The position numbers and the translations under genes were made by a program. The notes below the pieces were generated by a model. That model searched no databases, was not told the origin of the DNA, and saw only the letters and a list, made by a program, of their open reading frames with translations. A stretch of 64,000 nucleotides of DNA from NCBI GenBank assembly GCA_920105625.2, contig OV050032.1:22115981-22179980 (forward strand), in the 5' to 3' direction. Positions within the stretch are counted from its first letter, which is position 1, and each line of letters begins with the position of its first letter. This stretch comes from Clusia tigrina (lineage: Eukaryota; Arthropoda; Insecta; Diptera; Clusiidae). Shown one piece after another: positions 13,395 through 24,899 of this stretch.

Positions 13395-13680
13395 TAAGGT
13401 AGGTAGGTAAAGCGGCCACCCGAAAAGGGCGCACTTAGGCCAACATTGACCCTTTGTGATACCGCATGGGACAGCAGGTCCCATCCCTTTCAAAGGTCCA
13501 GCCATTTGGAGCTTTTAATGAAGCTGTTGATGGAGCTAATCCTTTTTTTTGAGATATCTCCCAAGGAGTCCAAAATATAAGAAATATATACTTTTGAAGA
13601 CAGAACATACTTCTCTGCTGGATTTTTAGAGATTGCAAAGGCTGACAGTGTTTGCCTTACAAAGGTAATATATAAAATTC
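13395..13680. repeat. Dispersed repeat starting with GGTA tandem
   Basis: aggtaggtaggtaaagcggccacccgaaaagggcgcacttaggcc opens a block that interrupts the Jockey-like RT. Sequence of this style recurs through fly genomes in my recollection. No coding call is made. Confidence 0.4.
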
Positions 13681-13744
13681 TATCTCACCTCTTCACATTC
13701 ATACACTAATCCATTTATTCATACGCTTCAAACACCAACTCACA

Positions 13745-14074
13745 TATAAGTTATTGCAACATATGTTTAGGTACACAAGATGTTGCAAAGCCTCTCTTTC
13801 CCGCTATTGTCCAATCCGAGTGCAACTCTCTCCTAAGTAAATTTGCAATCGGCAAATTTGACCTCATTAAACTGTAATTATGATAGACAGAGGTCAAGGC
13901 ATAAGCACTTGATCTGTCTCGCATAATCGGGCGATTTTCTACATTCTTCCCAATAAGAGAATTTGGCGTTTGCTAATTTACTTAGGAGAGAGTTGCACTC
14001 TGATTGGAGAATAGTGGGAAACAGAGGCTTCGCAACATCTTGTGTTCCTAAACATATGTTGCTATAACTTATAC
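13745..14074. mobile_element. Hairpin (fold-back-type) element, about 330 bp
   Basis: The left arm at 13745-13853 and the right arm at 13966-14074 are reverse complements over about 108 bp with roughly 8-10 mismatches. Shared blocks include gcaacatatgtttagg, acacaagatgttgc and gagtgcaactctctcc. The spacer is about 112 bp. There is no ORF, consistent with a non-autonomous MITE. No clear target duplication is seen. Confidence 0.75.
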
Positions 14075-14889
14075 ATTCACTTCCTCTCTTTCAACCGCTT
14101 CACATAGTTCTGATAGCTCAGCTTGACACCAAAAGCCATCATTTACACTTAAGAGGCTTGCGAAAATTCCTTAACACCGCAGATCATAGTACTCTAAACT
14201 GTGCCTAGAGGTGCCCAAACCACATGATGAATTGTTGCCACAGCAAGTTTCCGGATTTCCCCTTCAAACAACAATTCCCACTTGTCCAGATTCACTGAAC
14301 TCACTCACACTCACTCACACGGAAAACCTTCACTGAGTGACCGCGGATTACCCTGCTGTTGCTCTGCTGGATCTCCTCTCGCTATTCTTCAATACTCCCC
14401 ATCTGTATATAGATGGTCCTCCGTTCCACATGGCTCCCTGACTGTATGTGCCTCCATATTCCGTTGGTTCCCTGGTGAGACGCCGTGGCGACCATCCTAT
14501 ACTTCGGACTGCCCTTATAAGTCTCTACTGACTCTCAACAGCCTTCTCTTCTTCGTCCTCTTTCCAGGCTGAGTGCTTCACCGATATGTTTATGGTTCTT
14601 CCCTCGTTTCCTGCTATATCCCCATACGTATCGAATTCCGTACTTCTGCTTTTCTTATTATTTTTTCGCTTTTCAAGTGCATTACTTCCTAGCTATTAAC
14701 AATCTTCTCTCAAATTAATCGGAAAGGTTGCAAATCCTCAAGAAAGAAAAAAAAACTTACAGTTCCAATGTACCGGCGATAGAATTTAGTTTTCACTTCT
14801 ATTCCAATTAGGGGACATATTGATGACGCTACTCGACCTGTTCACGGTCATCCATTAAATTTTTATGTTGTCCGCCATAGTGTTACCTA

Positions 14890-15400
14890 ATCCATGTCAT
14901 CGTGTGCAGTGTACTGGCCGCGGCTAGCTAACACACGGTCACTGTTAACGCTTAACCCGCCACACTGCATCGATGGTGGACAATATTTTACAATAACCGC
15001 AATTAGCTTTCAAAACTCACCTTGGTGTTTTGTTAACGCACAGCAGCATCCGAGTCCGAGTGAGTTCTCCCCATACCGCGCCCGTTTAGCACATCATATC
15101 TCTCATACTACTTAAATTAACATGCACACACAAACTTATCCGGATGGAGCTACCACACGTGGAATTCTCCTACCACAACTCACCATTGGTGATTTGTTAC
15201 ATGATTTCCCTTTCTCATCAACTAATGCCACCTACAGGGGATTGGTGTCCGCTGCTGTCCCTCTGATTTTCCTTTTCAATTCATTTATTAGCCAAATATA
15301 GTGAGTGATTATGATGATGATTGTCCTGGCGCTGTCGTCGCACGGGTAGCTTAAATAAAATTATGTGTCCAGCTGGAAAACGGAAGCGTGTTATACTCAA
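14890..15400 (+). repeat. Unclassified dispersed repeat, copy 2
   Basis: It is related to 9540-10045 through ccacactgcatcgatggtgga, ctccccataccg and the tactacttaaattaaca block. Short open frames across it show no recognisable domain. Confidence 0.4.
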
Positions 15401-16240
15401 ACTAGTTGCTTTCACGTTTATTTAAAGAGCGTTTTTTGTGGTATCTTGAGAAAAATAGTTCAGCTTATCACTGGCAAAGTGACTACAAATGCCTTCAGCT
15501 GTGATTAAGATTCTTGTAAGAATGTACGCAGAGATTATTATAAGATTAAGGGAGTTTTATTATTTTTATTTGTCTTTGATATGCATAATTAAAACCCTAA
15601 CAACAGCGACAAAACATAACAGGCCTGGATTCCCCTTGAATCCTTGGCATATATGCCTCCATCTTAGCTTTTTCACTCACGTTCTATCGTAGTTATTCCA
15701 CCAGTCGTCCGGGGTCCACAAAACCGGCTAGACTATAATTTGCTCTCCAGCATCACTGTCGCTCCCCCCCATACACTTGCAAAATTCACAATCCGCCGGA
15801 ATTAGCAGGTGCTAGTGGATTAGAATCAACTACTCTAACCCCTTATCTTCACATCCACTATAGTGGTGTCCAAACTATCCTCCCAGCCTCCTGTCAAACC
15901 CAGACATGCACAGCTGACAACCACGTATACTGCAAGCTGAGAGCTTGTCTAAAGAAGAAGATACAACAAACAAAATTCCCTTCGCTGCCCGCAATAAAAC
16001 ACCCGGTTTAGTAGGAGGAGCACCCACAACGCAATAGCACTGGTGCCCTTGTGGCACAGCAGCATCCTCTATCGACAATGCCCTAACGAAGGCCACTGCC
16101 CACCTCGAGAACTCAACCTAAGCTCTACTTCGAGCTGGTCGGGTTAACTTATTTTCCTAACGAAACCATCTCCAAATCATATAATTACTATCAACTATAT
16201 TCCCTTTTCAGGTGTGTTTGAAAATATACGCTTTTGCTCT
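15400..16240. other. No gene recognised
   Basis: Mixed-composition sequence with short open frames only. 15700-16130 is more GC-rich than its surroundings and could be a decayed element, but I recognise no domain in it. Confidence 0.35.
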
Positions 16241-16248
16241 CTTCACTT

Positions 16249-16608
16249 CTAGCCCAGGATCCGTCCTCCTTCCGAATTCGGCACTCTGATTGGATAACTT
16301 TTCGCAGTTTCCATAACGAATGGAAATATATCATTTGGCTTTAAGTTTTTGAGGTAATTTTCCAGAGAGTTGCGATGTTTCTCATTCAAGAGTAATCTTG
16401 CGAGTACAGTAGCCCAGCTGCTGTTTAATTCTTGGAGACCTGCACTTCTGCCATGCCCTTGTAAGTTGCCTTCTCTATGTCTACGTGGAAGATTCTGTGG
16501 AAGATTCGTGCATGAACTGTCATGTGTCGATACTAGAGCTGGATCAAGGAGCAAATAACTGTTATTTTCCACAGTTGTGTCAATATTTTCACATACTCGT
16601 ATATACAC
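16249..16608 (-). CDS. Unrecognised 119-codon open frame, possible terminal exon or relic
   Basis: The frame is open from 16608 to a TAG at 16251-16249, but its first codon is GTG, and the only in-frame Met is late (before ETAKSYP). It is therefore not a free-standing gene as drawn. Composition is protein-like rather than low complexity: residues about 62-100 (SSWATVLARLLLNEKHRNSL onward) look helical. A possible splice acceptor, GGAAAATAACAG, lies at about 16564-16553. It could be the last exon of a minus-strand gene or a transposon fragment. I do not recognise the family. Confidence 0.3.
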   Translation of the reverse strand: MYIRVCENIDTTVENNSYLLLDPALVSTHDSSCTNLPQNLPRRHREGNLQGHGRSAGLQELNSSWATVLARLLLNEKHRNSLENYLKNLKPNDIFPFVMETAKSYPIRVPNSEGGRILG

Positions 16609-16609
16609 A

Positions 16610-18480
16610 TGTATATATATACTCGAAAGCTTTTATAATCGATTTGCAGTTTCATCCACCTTGCATTAACAATCAATTGAGTCATGTGAACGTGTTCTGA
16701 TGCAACTGGGATTACTTATAACAATTAAGCACTCTTAACCTTGAGTCAACGTAATGTTACGCAAGATTTCTCGATGAACTGCGACACGTTTAATTAATAT
16801 AATAAATCAACCATTAACTAACTTAATTACTAAGAACTGTAGAACAAAGGAGTGTTCTGGCGTATGAAAGTATTTCCCGCAGAAAAGTCTTCATTATCTT
16901 GATAAAATGAGCACCACCAGCATAGCACAGATGCGCAATTAGAGAAGCGAGAAAAGCAACCTTACTTGGGCTGAGTGCACAGTAAGAACATGGAGAAAGG
17001 CCTTGATTCAGTCTTCATATATTTCAATACAAGATCAACACACAATTCTGCTTGTTTTCATTACTTTTTGAAGTCTGAGAGAGGGTCCTTCGTATGCTGC
17101 TTACTTTGAAGTTATCAATTAAAGACGTTTGTATATCCAATATCGACCACCGTTCCCATTTGATTTGTGTATATTTTGATGATTTACACTTTTTGCTGAT
17201 GAATTTGAATAACGAAACGCAAGCTTAGAGTTTCATTTAGGAAACAACAGCAACAACATATTTCGGAATATTGTGTCTAGGTTCAGCCACGCTTCATGCA
17301 GTAAACTGCCAGCTAGCATTTGGCCTTAGCCATAACGCCTACGTTAAAAGGCGCTCAGCGGAAATAAATCCATCGATCGCCACCCATACGCACAACAAAT
17401 CCTTGTGGTACGCAGCACTGTGTCTGCTGCAAGTGGGTGCACTTTGGATGAAGTGTAAACAATCAGTTGAAATTGTGAGCAAATTAATTAGATTTCTTTT
17501 CGAGGCAATTCCAATAATAAAGGGAAAAGAAAATTCAGCTCAATTGGAAGCAATTCACGTAAGATTGCGTCAGCACCACTGGACCGTCAAAACCCAGTGC
17601 AGAAAGTTATGTGACATGGCAGCAATGATGGTCACGTCTACAAAAACATGCCTGCTGAGTTGCATGTTCGATTATTTAAAATTCAATGCAGAACGCGCCT
17701 CGGTCCTGGCTATAGCATTGGCGTTGTAAGCAGTTCGCATGGCGTTGAAAGGATTGCTCATAAAAATCACTGACATGCCAGCATTCCGTGCACATGGACA
17801 GATGCATTGGACACATGCATGTGTATTTCGCCAGAGAACAAAACGTTTAATTAGTGGTGGGTAGAGCAAGAAAAACAACACTTCTCTATATGGATGACAA
17901 TAGAGAAAACAACAAAAACTACAAAACAAGAACAACAGTTGTCAAAAATAAGAATTTGCTGTGGCTTATTAGCTCGGTTGTTATTGTGGTTGTCGTTCTC
18001 ATACAAAGGGATTATTTTGCATAAGGCTACCGCTGCAACCACTCCCATGATGCTGCAATAATTTGGCCAAGCAATAAAGAATGTATCGAATGCATTTCAG
18101 TGCCCCTGCGTTGACTTTACTCACATATTTATCCGGATATGTGTGGGTGTAGGTGTGAGTGAATCGCTGTATCCGGAGTGTACGGGGAGAATCGAATTTC
18201 CTTTCAAAATGCATTGGCAAACAAGTGTTATGGTTGATTTAGTGTAGTAGTAAATTAGTGAGGAGAGTACTCCAGTACTACACCCATCCCCAACGAGATT
18301 TGCAAAAAAATTGTTCTTTTCTGCGTAGCTTTCAACCAATTCTTTATGGAGGGGGAGCATTAAATTGCATTACTGGCAGACTCATTTGCACCACTCAGTG
18401 GCGCATTCATTTTTAAATGTTAATCAAGGAGGGAGTACGGTTGGTGTGCAAATGTCAATTGTCAATATGAATGCTCTGCT
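16610..18480. other. No gene recognised
   Basis: A 152-codon frame at 17271-17729 starts only at TTG and has its first Met about 58 codons in, so I do not call it. Other frames are short and overlap on both strands. No repeat family was identified here. Confidence 0.4.
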
Positions 18481-18487
18481 GAGTAGT

Positions 18488-18631
18488 AGAGCCCTTTTCA
18501 CTTAACTATGCATTAAGTACTGGAGCCTATTCAAGGATAAATAAACGTAGATTAATAAAAGAGCCCTTTTCACTTAACTATGCATTAAGTACTGGAGCCT
18601 ATTCAAGGATAAATAAACGTAGATTAATAAA
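18488..18631. repeat. Exact 72-bp tandem duplication
   Basis: 18488-18559 and 18560-18631 are identical: each begins agagcccttttcac and ends gtagattaataaa. The perfect match means a recent duplication, or an assembly duplication. Confidence 0.95.
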
Positions 18632-19179
18632 TTAATGGCATTTTATTAATTTATATGTTAATAGAACCTCTCCCGTGAATGCATATAGAGACTGCTTCGT
18701 ATGTTTCATATACAACAAGATTGTTAATACACATTCATTTCATTACCACGATTCTTGATGAGAGCGACCGCACGCTAATCTTTCCAATATACGAATTTTG
18801 GTTGCACTCCTTTGTTCATTGATTGCCCTAACACCGAGCACGTGAGTGTGTCCAATGAAAATAGGCCAAAAAATAAATCTAGTCTTGAATTTATTATTTG
18901 AATAAAAAGTTCATTTTATCATATAAGGACCGACATGTAGGAGTATCAGGCTATCATTGAAAGAGGTCTTTTCTGTATATTTTCAATGGCTGATTTTGAA
19001 TTTCTGAAGGATTTAGGATTTGGGTGATTGGAGTTCATAAATTGAATTGACAGCACTTGGTTTAAATACGTACGTCTTTATCCGAATATCTATTTGGAAT
19101 ATCGTTTGTTTTTGCTCACAAATAACATTCGAGTAAGTCTAAATATATAATAATCAATATATAATACAAGTATAACCAG

Positions 19180-19435
19180 TAAAGAAAGCTGAAGTTGGGT
19201 TACATGTGCGTGCTTGTTAAACCATGGCAATGTGTCTTATTGCCAGATTTTGTTCATATATCACCAATAGGAGCATAGCTAGGCTAATTTTGGGCTCAGT
19301 TCCGAAAGTTCGTTACGTGGAAAGTGGGCGCACCCTTTATCTGATCGACCATGTCAATATACTTCTTTATATAAAATTTTGTCCATAAATATCTTTTTCG
19401 ATCTTAAGTTATGAATATGTATTAATAATGAGTGT
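19180..19435 (+). repeat. GGGCGTGG-family non-coding repeat, fragment
   Basis: gaagttgggttacatg, accatggc, catagctaggctaatttt and cgaaagttcgttacgtgg.aagtgggcg match the blocks at 49540-50180 in the same order. Confidence 0.6.
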
Positions 19436-19439
19436 CAGA

Positions 19440-19810
19440 GAAAAATATATACCAACCGACATGGCCTTAATAATCAATGTGTTGTGGACTGTCAGAAAAC
19501 TACCAAATCTATGAATGGAAAACTAAACAACACGTCATTACATATTTTGTGTCATTCAAGAGAAGTGCAAACGGGTTTATTAATTTATAAAGTAGATCCC
19601 TACATTCCTGCCCCGATTCAATGCAAAAATTGTTTTCTACTTCGGCAAAAATCATTGCAAAAATGACATGCAATGTGATGTGTGTGCATCCAGAGAACAC
19701 GACCCCTCTCCATGTACCAAAGTCGAATGCCTTTACTGCAAACATCCTCATAGATCCCTTAACAAAAATTTGCCTAATAAAAAAAGAAAATAAATAATTA
19801 AAATAAAGAT
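19440..19810 (+). pseudogene. I-like LINE ORF1 remnant, left part (interrupted by Jockey insertion)
   Basis: 19560-19790 translates to KVDPYIPAPIQCKNC, then after a frameshift CASREHDPSPC and CLYCKHPHRS. This is the spacing of the Cys/His knuckles in ORF1 of I-like LINEs. The sequence stops at the TSD of the Jockey-like insertion (19801-19810) and resumes at 23646. Stops and shifts make it non-functional. Confidence 0.7.
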
Positions 19811-19975
19811 TTTTTTTTTATTTTTTTTATTTTTGCCCCATTTTTAATTACATTCTGTTCGTGAACAATAAGTAATTTTTATGAACCTTAATATGTTCTT
19901 TAGTCATTACCACAGAACATAATTTAATTTAATTATATATAATTAATTTATGTACGAAAAGTGTCGTTTAAAATA

Positions 19976-22627
19976 TTCTATGTGGAGGTTCTATGGGTCC
20001 AATTCGTTTGAGTCTTCTTTTTGTTTTTTCCATTGCCGGCAATTGGCGCACGTCTCGGTTTTGATGAATTTTTAGGCGCTCTATGTATTTGCTGCTACAT
20101 TTTTTAATAGTGTCTTCCACCGAGTCAATGTTGAGATCGTGGTGTATGTCTTCATTTCTTATATACCAGTCGGCTTTTGGTATTGTCCGCAGTATTTTGC
20201 ATTATGTTCTTTGAATCAGTTGTATATTCGTTTTGCTTGCTGTCCCCCATACTTCGATCCCATATTTCCAGATGTATTTATGTATATATCATTATTTTAT
20301 TATACAGTGATAACTTTGAACTAAGTCCTAGTAACCAGTTTAATTGTTTGAATCTACTTTTTATTTCATTTCGTTTATTTAATGTACTCGTATGTTGTCT
20401 CCATGTAAGTTTTGCGTCGATTGCTATTTTGCACTGGGGCAAATTTTTATAATTTCGTCTTTTATTGTGAGTGGGTGTTTAGCAGAGTTTCTATTCGTAT
20501 ATACTACTTGGACAGTTTTCTCTTTGTTAACTTCTATTCCCCATTTCTCGAACCACGAGACTATATTTTTAATTATTTGTTGAAGTATGTCTGTCGCCGC
20601 TTTTTCGTCTTGATTGGATGCTAAGAGGACCGTGTCGTCCGCGAATGTTGCTATCATGGTTCCTTGTGTCTTTGGGGTTGGAATGTCTGCAGTGTATATT
20701 AGGTATAGGAGTGGACCCAGCACACTGCCTTGAGGCACTCCCGCTGTCATTGTTAGGATCTCAGAGCATTCATCGTCATATTTAATGTAAAAGTATCTGT
20801 TGGTGATATAACTGCTTAGCAAGTAATAATAGTTTAAATATTAGAATATTATTTAGTTTTTTCAGAAGTCCTTTGTGCCACACTCTGTCAAACGCTTTCG
20901 CAATGTCCAGGAATACAGCCACGCAGTACTTCTTTTTGTCAATATCATCCATGATTTTGTGCACAACTCTATGAACTTGTTGCACAGTTGAGTGGTTTCG
21001 TCTAAAGCTGAATTGATGGCTTGGCAAAGCTTTTTGTTGTATCAAGATAGGCTCAATTCTGTCAAATAATATTTTTTCAAATATCTTTGAAAGAGTTGGC
21101 AAGAGACTGATAGATAGGTCGATATGAACTGGTTCTTGTTGCGTCCTTATTTGGCTTTGGGATAGCTGTTATTTGTGCTACCTTCCACAAGATTGGAAAA
21201 TAGTTAAGCCTTATTATAGCATTTCTAATATAGACTATTGTTATGTCAGGTAGTTCTTTCAGTATTTTTCCGTTAATAAGATCATATCCAGGTGCCTTTT
21301 TGTTTTTTAAATTCTTGATTTGATTCTTGATTTCTGATATCGTTGTCATTTTTATAGCAGTGTTTCGGGTACTTTCGGTATTGGTAAGCTCGGTAATTTG
21401 ATTGTTCATGTCGTTTCTGAATACCGTTTCAAAATGTTTTGCAAGAGTATTTGCTTTGTGTTTATTCGTTTTTGCCCAAGTATTATCTAGTGTTTTTATG
21501 GGGGGTTTATGTGGTATTGCACTGTTTAGTTTTTTGGTTGCCCTCCATAATGAGTAGTTCGTTGATGTTGTCGTTCCTAAGTTCTTTACGTAACTTTCAA
21601 ATTTTTTATCCTCAAATTGTTTCAATATTATCTTCAGTTCATTTGCCGCTTTGTTGAATTTGGCTTTGTCGTCTGGGTGTCTAGTGCTTTGCCATCTTTT
21701 CCTGAGTTTCCTTTTTTGTCTTATTTTATGCTTAATGTGAGCTGGGACAGTAGTAATTTGGGATGGGCTTAGAATTGGGGTTGATTGAGTTGCTGCTTTG
21801 ACGATGTTGTCATTTAGGTATGCTATTGCTGTGTCAAGTTCCTTATCAGATTTCAATGAAATGTTTGTTGTCATGTCATTTTCCATTAATTGGCGAAATT
21901 TGTTCCAGTCGGTTTTGTAGTTATATAAGCCAGCAGCTATTTTTGTATCCAGTGTGCTTTGAAGGGTCAATAGAATTGGAGAATGGTCTGATGATAAATC
22001 TAGACATGTTTTTATTGTTAAGTGGTCGTACAATATGTTTTTTGTAACACAGAAATCAATTAAATCAGGTAATTTTTTGTTGTCTGTTGGCCAATAAGTT
22101 GGTTCTCCCGTGCTAATAAAGCGACTATTATTCTCTTTTATAGCGTCTAGTAGTTGGCGGCCTTTCACATTTGTCAGTCTTGAGCCCTATATGGAGTTTT
22201 TTGTATTATAGTCTCCTCCAGCTATGTAACGACTACCCAATGATTTTAAATAGTCTATGTATTGAGCCTTTGTGTTGTTATGTTTGGGTGGACAGTATAC
22301 AGCTGACACAGTAATTGGCCCTCTCAAGTCACTTATCTCTATTGAGGTTGCTTGGATATGATGTGATTTATATCCTTCTAGTTCTAGGCACCTAATAGAT
22401 TTTTTTATGATAATTGCTGTCCCTCCGTGGGCTCGATTGTCAGGATGGTGTGTATAATAAATGTTATAGTTTGGTATGTCATTATAGCTTCTATCAGTAG
22501 TAAGCGTTTTAGATATTAGCATAATATCGATTGAATTTTTGTACATAAACGTTTTAAGTTCTAGTAAGTGGCGTGATAGGCCATTGGCGTTCCAAATAGC
22601 AAAAGTTATTTTATTTCTGGAACCCAT
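19976..22627 (-). pseudogene. Jockey-like ORF2: endonuclease and reverse transcriptase, disrupted
   Basis: The Met at 22627 opens the apurinic-type endonuclease (FAIWNANGLSRH, HGGTAIIIKKS, YIAGGDYN). A Trp codon has become TAG near 22189 (NTKNSI-stop-GSRL). The endonuclease ends with DLSSDHSPILLTLQ, then the linker (NYSLWRATKKL) and RT (ITAIPKPNKD, AVFLDIAKAFDRVWH, AGVPQGSVLGPLLY, TFADDTVLLAS). A TATC duplication near 21112-21119 shifts the frame before the LLPTLSKIFEK block, a second shift lies near 20840, and another at about 20424. The C-terminus runs to a TAG just below 19980 (KTKRRLKRIGPIEPP). At least one more stop lies near 20213. It cannot make an active protein. Confidence 0.85.
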
Positions 22628-23635
22628 CTAGTTTTGATACAAGCAGTGTCACAATGTTCATCATACTTGTCATTTGAGTTATTAATTGTTTCATCATTAT
22701 TTTTAAATCTGATAGATCATCGTTATTCTGTGTTGGTGTCATGCTGTTTGCTGCTGCGTTAAGGTTTTGAGTTAAGTCTGCTGCTGTATTTATCGCTGCT
22801 ACTTTAGCATATGACATTCCAGGTGTGTAGTTTTTATGTGTTTGTACTGTGGGTATATTTATAGATGGTTCAGCAAAGTTTTGTTCTTGAGTTGGAGGGA
22901 TTTCTTTTTTACGTAAAGTTGGATATTGTTTAATTTGTAGTGATTTGTAAATCATACAGCCTTTGTAGTTAGCTGTGTGGTTTTCATTGCAGAGAGCGCA
23001 TTTAATTTGCAGTTTCATATCGCTTTGGATATTACATTTAATTGTGCTGTGGTTACCTGCACATTTGACACACACAGGGTCTTTAGTACAATAGTTTTTA
23101 GTGTGTCCATATTTTTGGCAATTTGTGCATTGTGGAATAGTTCTTTTTTGGTGTGGTGGTTCGAAATTTACTTTGCAGTGTAGAAGATGGGTTAAGGAAT
23201 AGATGTCTTTGTTGTTATCGTTTGGTTTAAGTTCCAGAGAGAATAAAGGAAGTGGTTGTCTATTTTTTTGCAAGTTGTGAATGTTTAGTACTTCATGTCC
23301 TAACTCTGCCAGTTCAGTTATAATGTCGTCTTTTTCCATTGAGTAATGCATATTTCGTAAAATTACCTTAAGTCCACGTTGTTCTTTTGGCTTAAATGTA
23401 TAATATTTGGTTTCTTTTTGCTTAAGCAATTTTATTATGCTTGTGTAATGCACAGATTCAGTCGGCTGTATTTTGACTTCGTTTTTGTTCAGAGCTTTCA
23501 TCTCGTAATTTGTATTTGGTAGCTGATTTAGAGCTTTAGTTAGTGCATTAATATTTTCTACGTTTTGTATATATATGGGTGGTGGTTTTTGAGGATGCTT
23601 TGTTATTTGTTTCTGTATGGTTGAATTTGTTGTTG
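22611..23635 (-). pseudogene. Jockey-like ORF1 (Gag-like, RNA-binding), 5' truncated
   Basis: The frame is open from the element's 5' junction to the stop at 22611, about 340 codons. It begins in the region PPPIYIQNVENINALTKAL, upstream of a Met at 23501, so the true start has been lost. An RRM-like region (VILRNMHYSM, then KVNFEPPHQKR) is followed by zinc knuckles CTNCQKYGHTKNYC, CVKCAGNHSTIKC and CALCNENHTANYKGC. ORF1 proteins of this clade bind element RNA for retrotransposition. It overlaps the ORF2 start by 17 bp (GATGGGTTCCAGAAATAA). No internal stop is seen in the retained part. Confidence 0.85.
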
Positions 23636-23645
23636 AAATAAAGAT

Positions 23646-24132
23646 AAGAACAAAATGTATAAATGTACAAAGAAGCCTTCCAACAAATAATTACTGAGAA
23701 TTATACCAATTCCCATAAAAACTCGCGAATCTGCAATTCAAGAAAGCACAACAACGCATCTGTCCCAGTAGCAACACTGACAATACAACAACAGAAAATA
23801 AAACCAATATCACTAATGCAAGCCGACACTATATTTCAAACCAATATCACTTATTCCAACAATACAATTCCTCAAACTAACTCAAATTTCAACGCAACCC
23901 AATCAGTATTTTCCCACACCAATCAACCATCTCTAACTAATCACCCCCCAAGTGACACTTTAAAGGCATCAAAGAACATTTCTCTCAGAATCAATTCCTT
24001 ACTCTCAATTTCTATTAACTTCTCTATCATCCTCTTTAACAAAATCTCTCAATTATCAACAAAGAACTCCAATTTGCATCGCCAGCTCAGATGCCTCAAC
24101 AACAGAATAAGTAACTACCTTCTCATTATTAG
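23646..24132 (+). pseudogene. I-like LINE ORF1 remnant, right part
   Basis: This continues 19440-19810 after the Jockey insertion is removed. It is Asn/Ser/Thr-rich, as expected for the C-terminal part of an I-like ORF1. The frame opened at 23663 (184 codons) runs on into the SINE, so its last 25 or so codons do not belong to it. Confidence 0.5.
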
Positions 24133-24141
24133 TTATTTCTT

Positions 24142-24309
24142 GTCTAGCGGTCAGCATGCACCATCACACTCAGAGGGTCGCAAGTTCAAATCCTGCTCTG
24201 GGCTTGGTTTCTTCTAGTCGAAAGCCTCAGTAGCTACTAGCTAGTACTCATTCCCCAACAACTTGCAGTCATAATTAATTATGGTGTAAGATATAATAAA
24301 AATAATAAT
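24142..24309 (+). mobile_element. tRNA-derived SINE with 9-bp TSD
   Basis: An A-box-like tagcggtcagcatg at 24145 and a B-box-like aagttcaaatcc at 24182-24193 are spaced as in a tRNA promoter. They are followed by a unique body (agtactcattccccaaca, cttgcagtcataattaatta, tggtgtaag) and an (ataa/ataat)n tail. ttatttctt flanks it at 24133-24141 and 24310-24318. It would be transcribed by RNA polymerase III and mobilised by a partner LINE (family knowledge). Partial copies lie at 10.4, 34.5, 39.6 and 44.6 kb. Confidence 0.8.
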
Positions 24310-24317
24310 TTATTTCT

Positions 24318-24640
24318 TATGGTTCTAAAAATTCTTCAATGGAATTGGAACGGTTACCGCAATAGTCTAAATATCTAATGATAAACAAGCATGCACCAGA
24401 CATCATAGCCCTTCGAGCCACCCTAAGTCCAACTATATCAAACAATAACTATGCAAATCTGCTTATAAATACTTCAACAAATTCTCATGCCAAAAGTGGC
24501 GCAGCACTACGTATCAAACACTCTATTGAACTTACCTTCTTACCATCACCACCTAAGAGTTGGATTGCAGAAGTAAAAGCCGAATTAAAATTTAAAGTCG
24601 CTTCTCTATATACTCGTACCTCTATTGAAGTGGGGTAGGC
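24318..24640 (+). pseudogene. I-like LINE ORF2 start (endonuclease N-terminus)
   Basis: MVLKILQWNWNGYR, then MINKHAPDIIALRATLSP and SHAKSGAALRIKHSIELT, is the N-terminal endonuclease of an I-like LINE. It lies directly downstream of the ORF1 remnant, with only the SINE between. A double stop sits near 24372, and the frame breaks at 24640 where another repeat begins. Confidence 0.75.
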
Positions 24641-24870
24641 TGGAGAGCCACCGAAGAAGCAGGTCTCCCAGCACTCAGGCATTGATGCCCATTGTACTAT
24701 AAGCGCGGAAATATTTGAGGGGAGGGAGAGATAGAGGATTGTGAGCAGGATTAATGACAATAGATTAAATAATTAGGGCCGAAGTGCATATTAGTTAGTT
24801 ACTAGCAGTAAATGTGCTTGTTATAATTGATTATATAAGTAAATGAATATAAACAAATAAATATTCCTAA
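24641..24870 (+). repeat. Unclassified repeat and LINE-like tail
   Basis: gtggggtaggctggagagccaccga through actataagc is a block that interrupts the endonuclease. The end at 24848-24868 (aaacaaataaat) resembles the AAAT-rich tails at 32629 and 33570. Confidence 0.35.
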
Positions 24871-24899
24871 CATGACCAATGGTTTTTCTTTGCTAGCAT

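Larger units (their letters stand above)
19811..23635 (-). mobile_element. Jockey-like LINE, 5' truncated, with 10-bp TSD
   Basis: The element is bounded by identical aaataaagat at 19801-19810 and 23636-23645. Its minus-strand 3' end carries an A-rich tail (T-rich on plus, 19811-19835). It contains a nearly complete ORF1 and an ORF2 with endonuclease and reverse transcriptase. The 5' junction lies inside ORF1, so the copy is truncated. It sits inside an older I-like element. Confidence 0.9.

Noticed and set aside
17271..17729. 152-codon plus-strand frame
   Set aside because: It starts at TTG, the first Met is about 58 codons in, and no domain is recognisable.
24145..24200. Functional tRNA gene
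   Set aside because: A and B boxes are present but there is no acceptor-stem pairing or normal cloverleaf; it is the head of a SINE.
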